Shown here in pieces: positions 7,513-13,471 of a stretch of 13,471 nt of DNA. A model generated the notes under the pieces. The model ran no database searches, had not been told where the DNA came from, and worked only from the letters and a program-made list of their open reading frames with translations. The stretch spans positions 1 through 13,471 of the forward strand of contig JABEVL010000254.1 in assembly GCA_013043995.1 (NCBI GenBank). The letters are read 5' to 3'. The stretch's first letter is position 1, and each line of letters starts with the position of its first letter. This DNA is from Spirochaetales bacterium. GTDB lineage: Bacteria; Spirochaetota; Spirochaetia; JABEVK01. Both the position numbers and the translations under genes were made by a program.

Positions 7513-7519
7513 CTTCACA
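7513..7519 (-). promoter_or_regulatory. Isolated TGTGAAG box in phase with the 11-bp array
   Basis: The heptamer TGTGAAG reads towards the response-regulator gene. Its TGTG begins exactly 22 bases (two 11-bp steps) after the TGTG of the last unit of the adjacent array, so it continues the phase with one position skipped. The same heptamer occurs at 5024-5030 and 5084-5090. Confidence 0.4.
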
Positions 7520-7531
7520 GAAACCCTCTTA

Positions 7532-7575
7532 ATCCGACACAACTCCGACACAACTCCGACACAATCCGTTTACAA
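7532..7575 (-). promoter_or_regulatory. Four tandem 11-bp repeats, probable response-regulator operator
   Basis: Reading the - strand (towards the response-regulator gene), four back-to-back units are TTGTAAACGGA, TTGTGTCGGAG, TTGTGTCGGAG and TTGTGTCGGAT. The two middle units are identical, the last differs at one position and the first is degenerate. The period is exactly 11 bases, one turn of DNA, matching tandem OmpR/PhoB-type sites. The array ends 79 bases before the ATG of the response regulator. Autoregulatory binding is inferred from position and period. Confidence 0.65.
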
Positions 7576-7695
7576 CGGTAATCGGCATGCTGAGTGTCAA
7601 CGGCTCCACAGCTCAGGTCTGAGTACATAACTGGCACGGGTCTTACATCAAGAGGGAGTCCGACTGAATTCCCTGAATTTTGTCTCTTTTCCCTT

Positions 7696-8970
7696 TCAGG
7701 AATTTTCCATGGTCTGCCGGACCAAACGATCACAGTACTCGTTATCGGGGTTGCCGGCGTGACCTTTGACCCAACTCCAGCGCGGGTGAAGTTTCAGGTC
7801 GAGTTCCCTGAGCCGCTTCCAAAGTTCCTGGTTCTTGACAGGCTCCTTGGCGGCGGTCTTCCAGCCGTTGGCCTCCCAGCCTTTGATCCAGACCGAGATG
7901 CCGTTTTTGACGTACTGACTGTCGGTTCGGATCTCGACTTCGGGGGCAGCCTTTTCACACCGTTGTTCCACAGCTTCCAAGGCTCGAATGACCGCCAGGA
8001 GCTCCATGCGATTATTGGTAGTGACGGGTTCAAAGCCGCTTCCTTCAAAAGCCACCTCCCCCGATCTGGCCAAAAAGGCCCAGCCGCCCTTTCCTGGGTT
8101 TCCCAGGCAACCCCCGTCCGTATGGATCAGAATCTTCTGCAGAGGAGTTGGGTTCCGCGTCGGCACGGTCTTGCTTCCTTTTTGGGCAAGAAATTCTCCC
8201 AAGGCTGAAGTAAGCCGACTCAAGCACGCGGGCACCTCGCTCTCCGGAGCGCGGCGTAAGGCATCCAGATTTTCTTGAAACGCTCCAGGAAGGCGCTCAC
8301 ACAAAGAGTGAGCCCTTTCAACGAGCCGCTTTTCACCAGGGTGAGGAACCTTGTTGAAAGCAAAAAGCACGTCAAAGTAAGACGCCAGAAAAGCGTCGGT
8401 TCGGTGGCGGAGGGCAATCCAGTCCCCGCGGTCTAAAGCCGTCTCGGCCTGCTTGGGGTAGGCCGAGACGCTTTCACCTAAAAGAGGCCAGTTTCTGCCG
8501 ATGATGGACTCGGCCAAGGCTTCAGGATAGGGAATTGAGAATCTTTTTTTCAGCTCGTCGAGTTTTCCTTGCCGATCAAAAAGGATAACACTCATGCTCA
8601 AAGATCCCCAAACACAGGTAGAGTAGCCGGTCCGAGGCTGAAAACCTTCGACAAGACCTGCTACATCGTGTTCAAACTCTGACGTTACCCTGAAGATGAG
8701 CTCGACAACAGTTCCGTCGTTCAGAACAACGTCGTCTTCCACCTCCCAAAACGTGTTGCCTACCTCGGACCTCCTGCACACTGGTTCCAGAATCTTCCGG
8801 CGGTTTTCCAAATCTGGGATCTTTTCGACGTAGACATAAAGATCAAAGTCAGATCGGGCGTCAGCTACCCCCTGGGACCTTGCCCCGCCCAAGGCGATCC
8901 CTTCGACCCCCGATAGAGCTGCGAATTCATCAACAATTTTTTGAACCAGGGGAGGAAGAGAAAATTTCAC
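7696..8970 (-). CDS. Nucleotidyltransferase-RNase HI fusion protein
   Basis: 424 residues with two unrelated enzymatic parts. The C-terminal part, about 278-420, is a complete RNase HI, which cuts the RNA strand of RNA-DNA hybrids: catalytic Asp285 (HTDGGCLGNPG), Glu323 (NNRMELLAVI), Asp350 (TDSQYV), His404 (VKGHAG) and Asp414 (NEYCD), plus the basic handle region (WIKGWEANGWKTA). The N-terminal part, about 1-130, is a polymerase-beta-type nucleotidyltransferase: GG at 28-29, then SDFD with Asp41 and Asp43, and a candidate third acid Glu90 (VVELIF). Residues about 148-240 are helical (FDVLFAFNKVPHPGEKRL) and resemble DUF4037-type nucleotidyltransferases. A proline- and threonine-containing linker joins the parts. 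The start is GTG, with GAGGTG four bases upstream overlapping the end of the pyrophosphatase gene, so the two genes are coupled. RNase H is certain; the N-terminal substrate is unknown. Confidence 0.9.
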   Translation of the reverse strand: MKFSLPPLVQKIVDEFAALSGVEGIALGGARSQGVADARSDFDLYVYVEKIPDLENRRKILEPVCRRSEVGNTFWEVEDDVVLNDGTVVELIFRVTSEFEHDVAGLVEGFQPRTGYSTCVWGSLSMSVILFDRQGKLDELKKRFSIPYPEALAESIIGRNWPLLGESVSAYPKQAETALDRGDWIALRHRTDAFLASYFDVLFAFNKVPHPGEKRLVERAHSLCERLPGAFQENLDALRRAPESEVPACLSRLTSALGEFLAQKGSKTVPTRNPTPLQKILIHTDGGCLGNPGKGGWAFLARSGEVAFEGSGFEPVTTNNRMELLAVIRALEAVEQRCEKAAPEVEIRTDSQYVKNGISVWIKGWEANGWKTAAKEPVKNQELWKRLRELDLKLHPRWSWVKGHAGNPDNEYCDRLVRQTMENS

Positions 8971-8973
8971 AGT

Positions 8974-10632
8974 TCACCTCGTTTCTTTTTTGAGCTCTTC
9001 CATGACGCGCAGGATCTCGGGCAGAAGCTGTTTTTTTCTTGAAACCACACCCGGCAAATCGTAGAGTTGACCGGTTTTTTTCTGGTAAATGAGATTTTCC
9101 TCGGCTTTTTCAAAAGGCGTCATGATCAATAGACTGTCTTCTTTGACCACGTCCGTGACGAGCAGCATCATCCAGTCCAACCCCTGTTCCGAACGCACCT
9201 GTTCCAATGCGGCCAAAAATCTGTCCTGCACGAGGGGAACTTCTTCCAAAGAGACCGTTTCCACCTGGGCGATGCCCGTAGCCAGGCCGAATTCCCTGTA
9301 GATTTTAAAGTCTCCCGTCACCGTTGCCAGTGGGTCCAGTTGCCCCAGGGTTGTCATCGTTGCTAACATTTCCTGAAAGTAGTGATTCCAGTCCAACCCG
9401 GCGATCTTGGCTAAGTCATCGGCGGCGATTCGGTCTTCGAGTGTGGCCGTGGGGGACTTAAAGGCCAGGGTGTCGCTCAAAATTCCCGATAAAAGCAAGA
9501 TCGCCCGTGATTTCTCAATGTTCAAACCGTGCATGCGGTAGTGCTGGTAAACGATCGTGCAGGAACTGCCCAGAGGTTTTGAAAATACATAAATAGGGGC
9601 GTTCGTCTTTTCAGCCCCCAGGCGGTGGTGGTCAATAATTTCACAGATTTCGGCCTCATCGGCACCGGCAATACTCTGAGCTACCTCATTGTGGTCGATT
9701 AGGATGAGCTTGCGCCGAGGCTTTTCCAGAAAACTTCCTCGGGTGACCACGCCAAGGAACCGCCCGTCCTCCAGGACCGGAAGTCCCCTCAAATCTGAGG
9801 CTAAAAGGACTTTTTTGGCTTCGTCAAAAAGATCGTCGTGCTGAAGAACCAAAGGGTCGATGTTCATGATGTGCTTGACAGGGGCGCTCAGCCACAGCCC
9901 ACGGATCGTATCGGTAGTGTCGGAACCCGACAAATAGATCGTCCCCTCGTAGGCGTCCAGGTCGGCGTCGATCACTGGGGTCTGAACGACGTTGGTAATC
10001 ACGATCAAGGGAAACTGGTTGCGGACGGCGTGGGCGATGATGCGCTTGCGATCCCCAACAACAAGAACTGGACGGTCTTCAAGGAGGGAGTCCATGCGCT
10101 CAATACTTTTCTCGTAGTCCATGGAACCGATCATGATCGGTGCCTTGAATTCCTTCGTTTTTCCTTTTTTGAGAAACCGTCCCGGAAGCACACGTTCGAG
10201 GTTGTCGATGAAAAAGGTGTAGCTTTGTTTCTTTTGCTCCACGTTGGTTTTAATAAAGTAAGACGCGATCTCGTGAATCCCGATCACTCCCAGAAAATTG
10301 TTCTTCGTGTGAAAAACAGGAATTACACTCACCATTTTTGAATCCACCTCCCGGATGGCTTCCAAAATAGGTTCATTCTCGTCGAGGGTTAATCCGTCAC
10401 GCCGGGCAACGTCGATCACTCGGGTGTAAACGTCTTTCAGAAATTCTGGAGGAGCAACCCCTGCTTTTTCAAAAACAAACTTGGTCTGTGGGTTCAAAAC
10501 ACCGCAGACGACTCCTTTGTAAATGTGAGCCGGGTCGATCTGGGACTTAAAGTCGGCATAACACACGGCAGAGCACACGGCATCGGTATCGGGATTACGG
10601 TGCCCTGTGACGATGATTTCCGAAAATGACAT
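8974..10632 (-). CDS. Manganese-dependent inorganic pyrophosphatase, family II with CBS and DRTGG domains
   Basis: Hydrolyses pyrophosphate to phosphate in the cytoplasm, pulling biosynthetic reactions forward. 552 residues, the usual size of the regulated family II form (about 545-550). The DHH catalytic domain has GHRNPDTD (10-17), DHN (313-315) and DHH (334-336); the SSC motif (356-358) follows, and the C-terminal DHHA2 domain ends with the substrate-binding SRKKQ (531-535). Inserted between the first and second catalytic motifs are CBS1 (about 70-130), a DRTGG domain (about 165-255) and CBS2 (about 255-305). In characterised relatives this insert binds adenine nucleotides: AMP/ADP inhibit, and ATP or diadenosine polyphosphates can activate. 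The start is firm: AGGAG at 10638-10642, five bases before the ATG. A plausible promoter lies just upstream, and the nucleotidyltransferase-RNase H gene follows after three bases, so this is the first gene of a two-gene operon. Confidence 0.95.
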   Translation of the reverse strand: MSFSEIIVTGHRNPDTDAVCSAVCYADFKSQIDPAHIYKGVVCGVLNPQTKFVFEKAGVAPPEFLKDVYTRVIDVARRDGLTLDENEPILEAIREVDSKMVSVIPVFHTKNNFLGVIGIHEIASYFIKTNVEQKKQSYTFFIDNLERVLPGRFLKKGKTKEFKAPIMIGSMDYEKSIERMDSLLEDRPVLVVGDRKRIIAHAVRNQFPLIVITNVVQTPVIDADLDAYEGTIYLSGSDTTDTIRGLWLSAPVKHIMNIDPLVLQHDDLFDEAKKVLLASDLRGLPVLEDGRFLGVVTRGSFLEKPRRKLILIDHNEVAQSIAGADEAEICEIIDHHRLGAEKTNAPIYVFSKPLGSSCTIVYQHYRMHGLNIEKSRAILLLSGILSDTLAFKSPTATLEDRIAADDLAKIAGLDWNHYFQEMLATMTTLGQLDPLATVTGDFKIYREFGLATGIAQVETVSLEEVPLVQDRFLAALEQVRSEQGLDWMMLLVTDVVKEDSLLIMTPFEKAEENLIYQKKTGQLYDLPGVVSRKKQLLPEILRVMEELKKETR

Positions 10633-10663
10633 AGGCTCTCCTGGAAAAGTTAAGAGTATAACT

Positions 10664-10693
10664 ATTCTAAAGGCGTTTCGGTAAAATCCTCAA
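10664..10693 (-). promoter_or_regulatory. Candidate sigma70-type promoter of the pyrophosphatase operon
   Basis: On the - strand TTGAGG (10693-10688) and TAGAAT (10669-10664) are separated by 18 bases, about 30 bases upstream of the start codon. The remaining intergenic sequence up to the terminator at 10797 is AT-rich, with no other clear element. Confidence 0.45.
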
Positions 10694-10796
10694 CCATTTT
10701 GTTCAACTAAAAATTTCGAGGTAACCGGAAATACAAAGGGTGTCCGAGACAAGATTAAGTATTTTCTGTTTGAAAAGAAAAAACAGGGGAAATAAC

Positions 10797-10823
10797 AAAA
10801 AAAGCCACCCCTTTTGGGGTGGC
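10797..10823 (-). terminator. Strong intrinsic terminator after the 58-residue gene
   Basis: On the - strand GCCACCCC, loop AAAA, GGGGTGGC form a perfect 8-bp GC-rich stem followed at once by seven T's. It lies 22 bases past the stop of the 58-residue gene and ends the guaA transcription unit, separating it from the pyrophosphatase promoter. Confidence 0.9.
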
Positions 10824-10844
10824 CTTCTCTGAATTTCAAAAGAA

Positions 10845-11021
10845 CTATTCCATTAACTCGGAGGGACGGCGTGCCGTATTGCCTGTTTTTTCACAAACAG
10901 CAACGTGCCGCATTTTACCATTCTCAAAAACGGACTTCATGCGGATCTTTCCGCCCCACTTGCTGACGAGCTCTTGAGCGCCTTCACGGCGAGCGTTCTT
11001 TGAAATGGCCTTCTTTGCCAT
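10845..11021 (-). CDS. Uncharacterised 58-residue basic protein
   Basis: I do not recognise this family. The reading frame runs ATG (11021) to TAG (10845) and encodes MAKKAISKNARREG, then about 35 further residues including SKWGGKIRMKSVFENGKMRHVA, a single Cys43 (VAVCEKTG), and the end RRPSELME. It is strongly basic (Lys/Arg-rich throughout), with no membrane helix. It is very likely real: GGAGG (11028-11032) lies 6 bases before the ATG, codon use matches neighbouring genes, and a strong terminator follows 22 bases after the stop. It begins 28 bases after the preceding gene ends and is the last gene of the guaA unit. The basic, Gly-containing, soluble character would suit nucleic-acid or ribosome binding, but that is only a guess. 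Its short length makes it easy to miss in automated annotation. Confidence 0.8.
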   Translation of the reverse strand: MAKKAISKNARREGAQELVSKWGGKIRMKSVFENGKMRHVAVCEKTGNTARRPSELME

Positions 11022-11049
11022 GGCGAACCTCCGATAAAATCAACTCAAA

Positions 11050-12015
11050 CTACTTGAATTCGGCTAGAATGTCAAGAAGCGGGAGAGTTTGGACCGAAGC
11101 CAACCACAGTCCCAGCCCCAGGCTCAGCAAAGCTGCAAGTAAAATGCGTCCTCTCCCGGGAGCCCGGGGCTCAGCTGCTGGAATAGGCGGTGCCTCGGAC
11201 TCAGGGAAGGTTTCTTCTATCGGCGCGGCCACCTGGGGTCTTTTGAGAGGATCCTGGCGGGTCTTGAACGAAGCGAGATCAACGTTATCCACGCCTAAGG
11301 GCCAAACGAAGTGGGGGTTCTCTAAATCTTTAAGCGTAAACGGAATCATCGGAAGTCGTTCCAGACTTTCTTCCTGTGCACCTCTTAAAAAAGCGGGCTC
11401 AGGCATTTGTGACAGTCCCTTTCCCCTGAGCTTCAACGCCCTTTTCAGGAAAGAGTTGCTCTGGCGGGTCAACATCTCTTTAATTTCCAAACTAGAAGGA
11501 CGAAAACCTGGAGCAAACACGCCAAAATAGCCAAAAGGGTAGAGTTTCCAAGCTTCAAAAGAAACCTCAAGCGGGCCGCTCACCAAGATTTTTTCGTCTT
11601 TGAGCCAAGCCAGCCAGTCTGATAAAAGAAATTCTGGAGACGTGGGCTGGGAGGTCCAATTCCAGTAGCCGAGCCAAGCTCCAGGATGAGCCGTTAGGAG
11701 AGTCTGAATCTCGTCAGACACGAGCAGGTTCAGCTCCCGACCTCCCTCACCCAGGACCGGAGATCTTACTCCCGTGACAACCTTGCCCACGGGATCTAGG
11801 AAAATTTCAGAAGGGGAGAAGAGTCGGCTCAGCTCCTCTTGAAGTACTTCTGGGTCAGGGCTTAAGCCGGCTGTCAAAAAAGTCTCAAGCTTTTGAGCTG
11901 AAAACCAGTCGCAGAGGGTCTGAAGCTCAAGTCTCCGAGCAGCAATCCGGTCGGCGCTGAGCGTATTCCAGGCGGCAAACTTGGCTTCGAAAAACGAGGA
12001 CCAGAGATTTTCCAA
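11050..12015 (-). CDS. Uncharacterised protein with one C-terminal membrane helix
   Basis: I do not recognise this 321-residue protein. Residues about 1-215 look like a soluble, mixed alpha/beta domain rich in Leu, Trp and Phe (for example PGAWLGYWNWTS and SDWLAWLKDEKI). A less ordered segment (about 215-285) ends in a Pro/Glu-rich linker (APIEETFPESEAPPIPAAEPRAPG). A single hydrophobic helix follows (about 290-313, ILLAALLSLGLGLWLASVQ) and a short tail, so it is probably tail-anchored with its bulk in the cytoplasm. There is no N-terminal signal sequence. The start is TTG at 12015, supported by GGAGGTG (12021-12027) five bases upstream. It lies 45 bases after guaA and 28 bases before the 58-residue gene, in one apparent transcription unit. 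No catalytic motif was seen. Confidence 0.75.
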   Translation of the reverse strand: MENLWSSFFEAKFAAWNTLSADRIAARRLELQTLCDWFSAQKLETFLTAGLSPDPEVLQEELSRLFSPSEIFLDPVGKVVTGVRSPVLGEGGRELNLLVSDEIQTLLTAHPGAWLGYWNWTSQPTSPEFLLSDWLAWLKDEKILVSGPLEVSFEAWKLYPFGYFGVFAPGFRPSSLEIKEMLTRQSNSFLKRALKLRGKGLSQMPEPAFLRGAQEESLERLPMIPFTLKDLENPHFVWPLGVDNVDLASFKTRQDPLKRPQVAAPIEETFPESEAPPIPAAEPRAPGRGRILLAALLSLGLGLWLASVQTLPLLDILAEFK

Positions 12016-12020
12016 CGCGG

Positions 12021-12027
12021 CACCTCC
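12021..12027 (-). promoter_or_regulatory. Ribosome-binding site supporting a TTG start
   Basis: GGAGGTG on the - strand, 5 bases before the TTG at 12015, is the best Shine-Dalgarno match near this gene. No in-frame ATG or GTG start with a comparable site was seen, so TTG is the likely initiator. Confidence 0.6.
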
Positions 12028-12060
12028 CCCTCGTACTTATCGGCGTGTTGGAGAAAAGCT

Positions 12061-13471
12061 TCATTCCCATTCGATCGTTGCCGGAGGTTTTGACGAAATG
12101 TCGTAAACCACCCGGCCGATGGCTTTAACTTGATTGGTTATGAGGGTGGAAATTTCTAAAAGATCTTTTGTTGGGAAAGGATAGACGTCGGCCGACATCC
12201 CGTCTTTTGAAACCACGGCGCGCAACGCCAAAACCCAACCATAGTCACGCGTGTCTCCCGTGACACCCACCGATCTCACAGGGAGAAGAACGCAGAAAGC
12301 TTGCCAGATCTCGCGGTACAATCCACGGCGCTTCAGCTCCGAGACGTAGATCCAGTCAGCTTCGCGCAAAAGCTCACACTTTTCCCGGGTGACTTCCCCT
12401 AAAATCCGAATTCCCAGTCCAGGACCGGGAAAAGGGTGCCGCCAGACAATCGATTCTGCCAGCCCAAGTTTTTCACCCAGAACGCGCACCTCGTCCTTGT
12501 AAAGCATCTGGAGGGGTTCCACGATGAGACCCGCTTTGCGTTTAGCTTCAACCAAGGGCGTCCCCACGTTGTGATGGCTTTTGATCACGTGAGCTTTTTT
12601 CCCGACACCTTTTCCGGATTCGATCAGGTCCGTGTAGAGCGTCCCCTGGGCCAAAAAGTAATTTCCAAGACTCAATCGAGAGACCTCGGCCTCCTGCACC
12701 CGGATGAAAGTGTCTCCGATCGCCTTGCGCTTTGCTTCGGGTTCGGAAAGACCTTTTAGGGCCTCTAGAAATTGCTCTTCGGCGTGGACAATATGAAGAT
12801 TCTGAGCCCCCAGAGCCTTCAGGTTTTCCGAGACTTCGGCTGACTCTCCTTTGCGCATAAGGCCAGTATCGACGTAGAGCAGATGAACCTGCGCGGGGTC
12901 AAGAATTTTTAATAGCATGGCCCCTGCAACCATGGAATCAACCCCGCCAGAAATCATCAAAAGAACGGTTTCCTTTTTGACTTTCTGGCGGATTCTCACA
13001 CCCTCCTGTTCCAGGTAGAGCTCCATGTTCCATTCTTTTTTGGCTCTGCAGATACCAAAAGCAAAGTTCCATAAGATGGTGTTCCCGAACTCACAGTGGC
13101 TGGTCTCAGGGTGGAACTGAATTCCCCAAAATTTGTGGGCAGAGCTCCACGCTGCTGCTGGATGGTTATCGGACTCACCGAGGGTTTCAAAGCCGGGAGC
13201 CAGGTTGTGGACACTGTCCCCGTGACTCATCCAGGATACAAAGCCAGTCGGAACTCCCTCAAACAGCGGGTTTTGGGTTGTCAACGTCACAGGGACACGG
13301 CCATATTCCTTGACAGGGAGTGAGCGAACCTCGCCGCCCAGCTGGTGCGTCAAAAGCTGAAAACCGTAACAGATTCCCAAAATAGGGACTCCGGATTTCA
13401 GCAGCTTAGGATCAACCTTGTGAGCGTCGTCTTCATAGACAGAGTAAGGGTAACCTGAAAGGATGATCCCC
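12061..13471 (-). CDS. guaA: GMP synthase (glutamine-hydrolysing), 5' partial
   Basis: Converts XMP to GMP using glutamine and ATP, the last step of de novo GMP synthesis. The gene runs off the right end of the window; the visible frame begins GIILSGYPYSVYEDDAHKV and continues without a stop. The class I amidotransferase domain shows the catalytic Cys in MGICYG (near 13370) and the His/Glu of IQFHPETSH (near 13110). The ATP-pyrophosphatase domain carries the P-loop SGGVDS (near 12945), and the C-terminal dimerisation domain ends in the hallmark SKPPATIEWE. About 470 residues are visible; the family is usually about 510-525, so roughly 50 N-terminal residues are missing. An ATG at 13380 lies inside the amidotransferase domain and is not the real start. 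It is the first visible gene of a - strand unit that continues with two unknown genes and ends at a strong terminator. Confidence 0.97.
   Translation of the reverse strand, partial: GIILSGYPYSVYEDDAHKVDPKLLKSGVPILGICYGFQLLTHQLGGEVRSLPVKEYGRVPVTLTTQNPLFEGVPTGFVSWMSHGDSVHNLAPGFETLGESDNHPAAAWSSAHKFWGIQFHPETSHCEFGNTILWNFAFGICRAKKEWNMELYLEQEGVRIRQKVKKETVLLMISGGVDSMVAGAMLLKILDPAQVHLLYVDTGLMRKGESAEVSENLKALGAQNLHIVHAEEQFLEALKGLSEPEAKRKAIGDTFIRVQEAEVSRLSLGNYFLAQGTLYTDLIESGKGVGKKAHVIKSHHNVGTPLVEAKRKAGLIVEPLQMLYKDEVRVLGEKLGLAESIVWRHPFPGPGLGIRILGEVTREKCELLREADWIYVSELKRRGLYREIWQAFCVLLPVRSVGVTGDTRDYGWVLALRAVVSKDGMSADVYPFPTKDLLEISTLITNQVKAIGRVVYDISSKPPATIEWE

Noticed and set aside
7595..7600. Perfect TTGACA on the - strand upstream of the response regulator
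   Set aside because: No acceptable -10 element at 16-19 bases spacing, so not called as a promoter.
7612..7623. CTCAG-GT-CTGAG palindrome
   Set aside because: Five-base arms with a 2-base centre are expected by chance; no neighbouring copies seen.
7515..7733. 72-residue open frame on the - strand between the fusion gene and the response regulator
   Set aside because: No ribosome-binding site, overlaps the end of the RNase H gene and runs through the repeat array; composition does not look like a real protein.

Overview
The window looks like ordinary chromosome from a Gram-negative bacterium of the broad 'deltaproteobacterial' type (Bdellovibrionota- or Desulfobacterota-like). This is inferred from gene content: a family II pyrophosphatase with CBS and DRTGG domains, an M29 aminopeptidase, an RseC-like inner-membrane protein and a BaeS-like sensor kinase. 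No marker gene here fixes the taxon. Base composition looks moderate (slightly above 50% GC by eye). I saw no transposase, integrase, phage gene, CRISPR array, tRNA or rRNA. Both ends cut through genes.

Layout. (1) Bases 2-4507, + strand: recG (5' end outside the window), a tail-anchored protein resembling the RMD1/YagE (DUF155) family, and an M29 aminopeptidase, closely packed as a probable operon. (2) Bases 4533-7453: a regulatory and envelope module made of an RseC/MucC-like membrane protein (-), a divergent small SHOCT-domain membrane protein (+), then a sensor kinase and OmpR-type response regulator on the - strand. Their coding ends overlap by 8 bases, so the pair is probably translationally coupled. 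(3) Bases 7696-10632, - strand: a family II pyrophosphatase followed 3 bases later by an unusual nucleotidyltransferase-RNase HI fusion. (4) Bases 10845-13471, - strand: guaA (5' end outside the window), an unrecognised protein with one C-terminal membrane helix, and an unrecognised 58-residue basic protein, closed by a strong intrinsic terminator.

The most interesting signal is regulatory. Four consecutive 11-bp units (7532-7575) lie about 80 bp upstream of the response-regulator gene. A related TGTGAA array with the same 11-bp period lies about 85 bp upstream of the SHOCT gene, and a two-unit version faces the RseC-like gene. The exact heptamer TGTGAAG occurs in all three places. An 11-bp period is what tandem OmpR/PhoB-family binding sites show, so the two-component system probably controls itself and both small membrane proteins as a local envelope- or metal-stress regulon. 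That link is inference.

The second item of interest is the nucleotidyltransferase-RNase HI fusion directly behind a pyrophosphatase. All catalytic acidic residues of RNase HI, and a GG...S-D-x-D nucleotidyltransferase signature, are present in one 424-residue chain.
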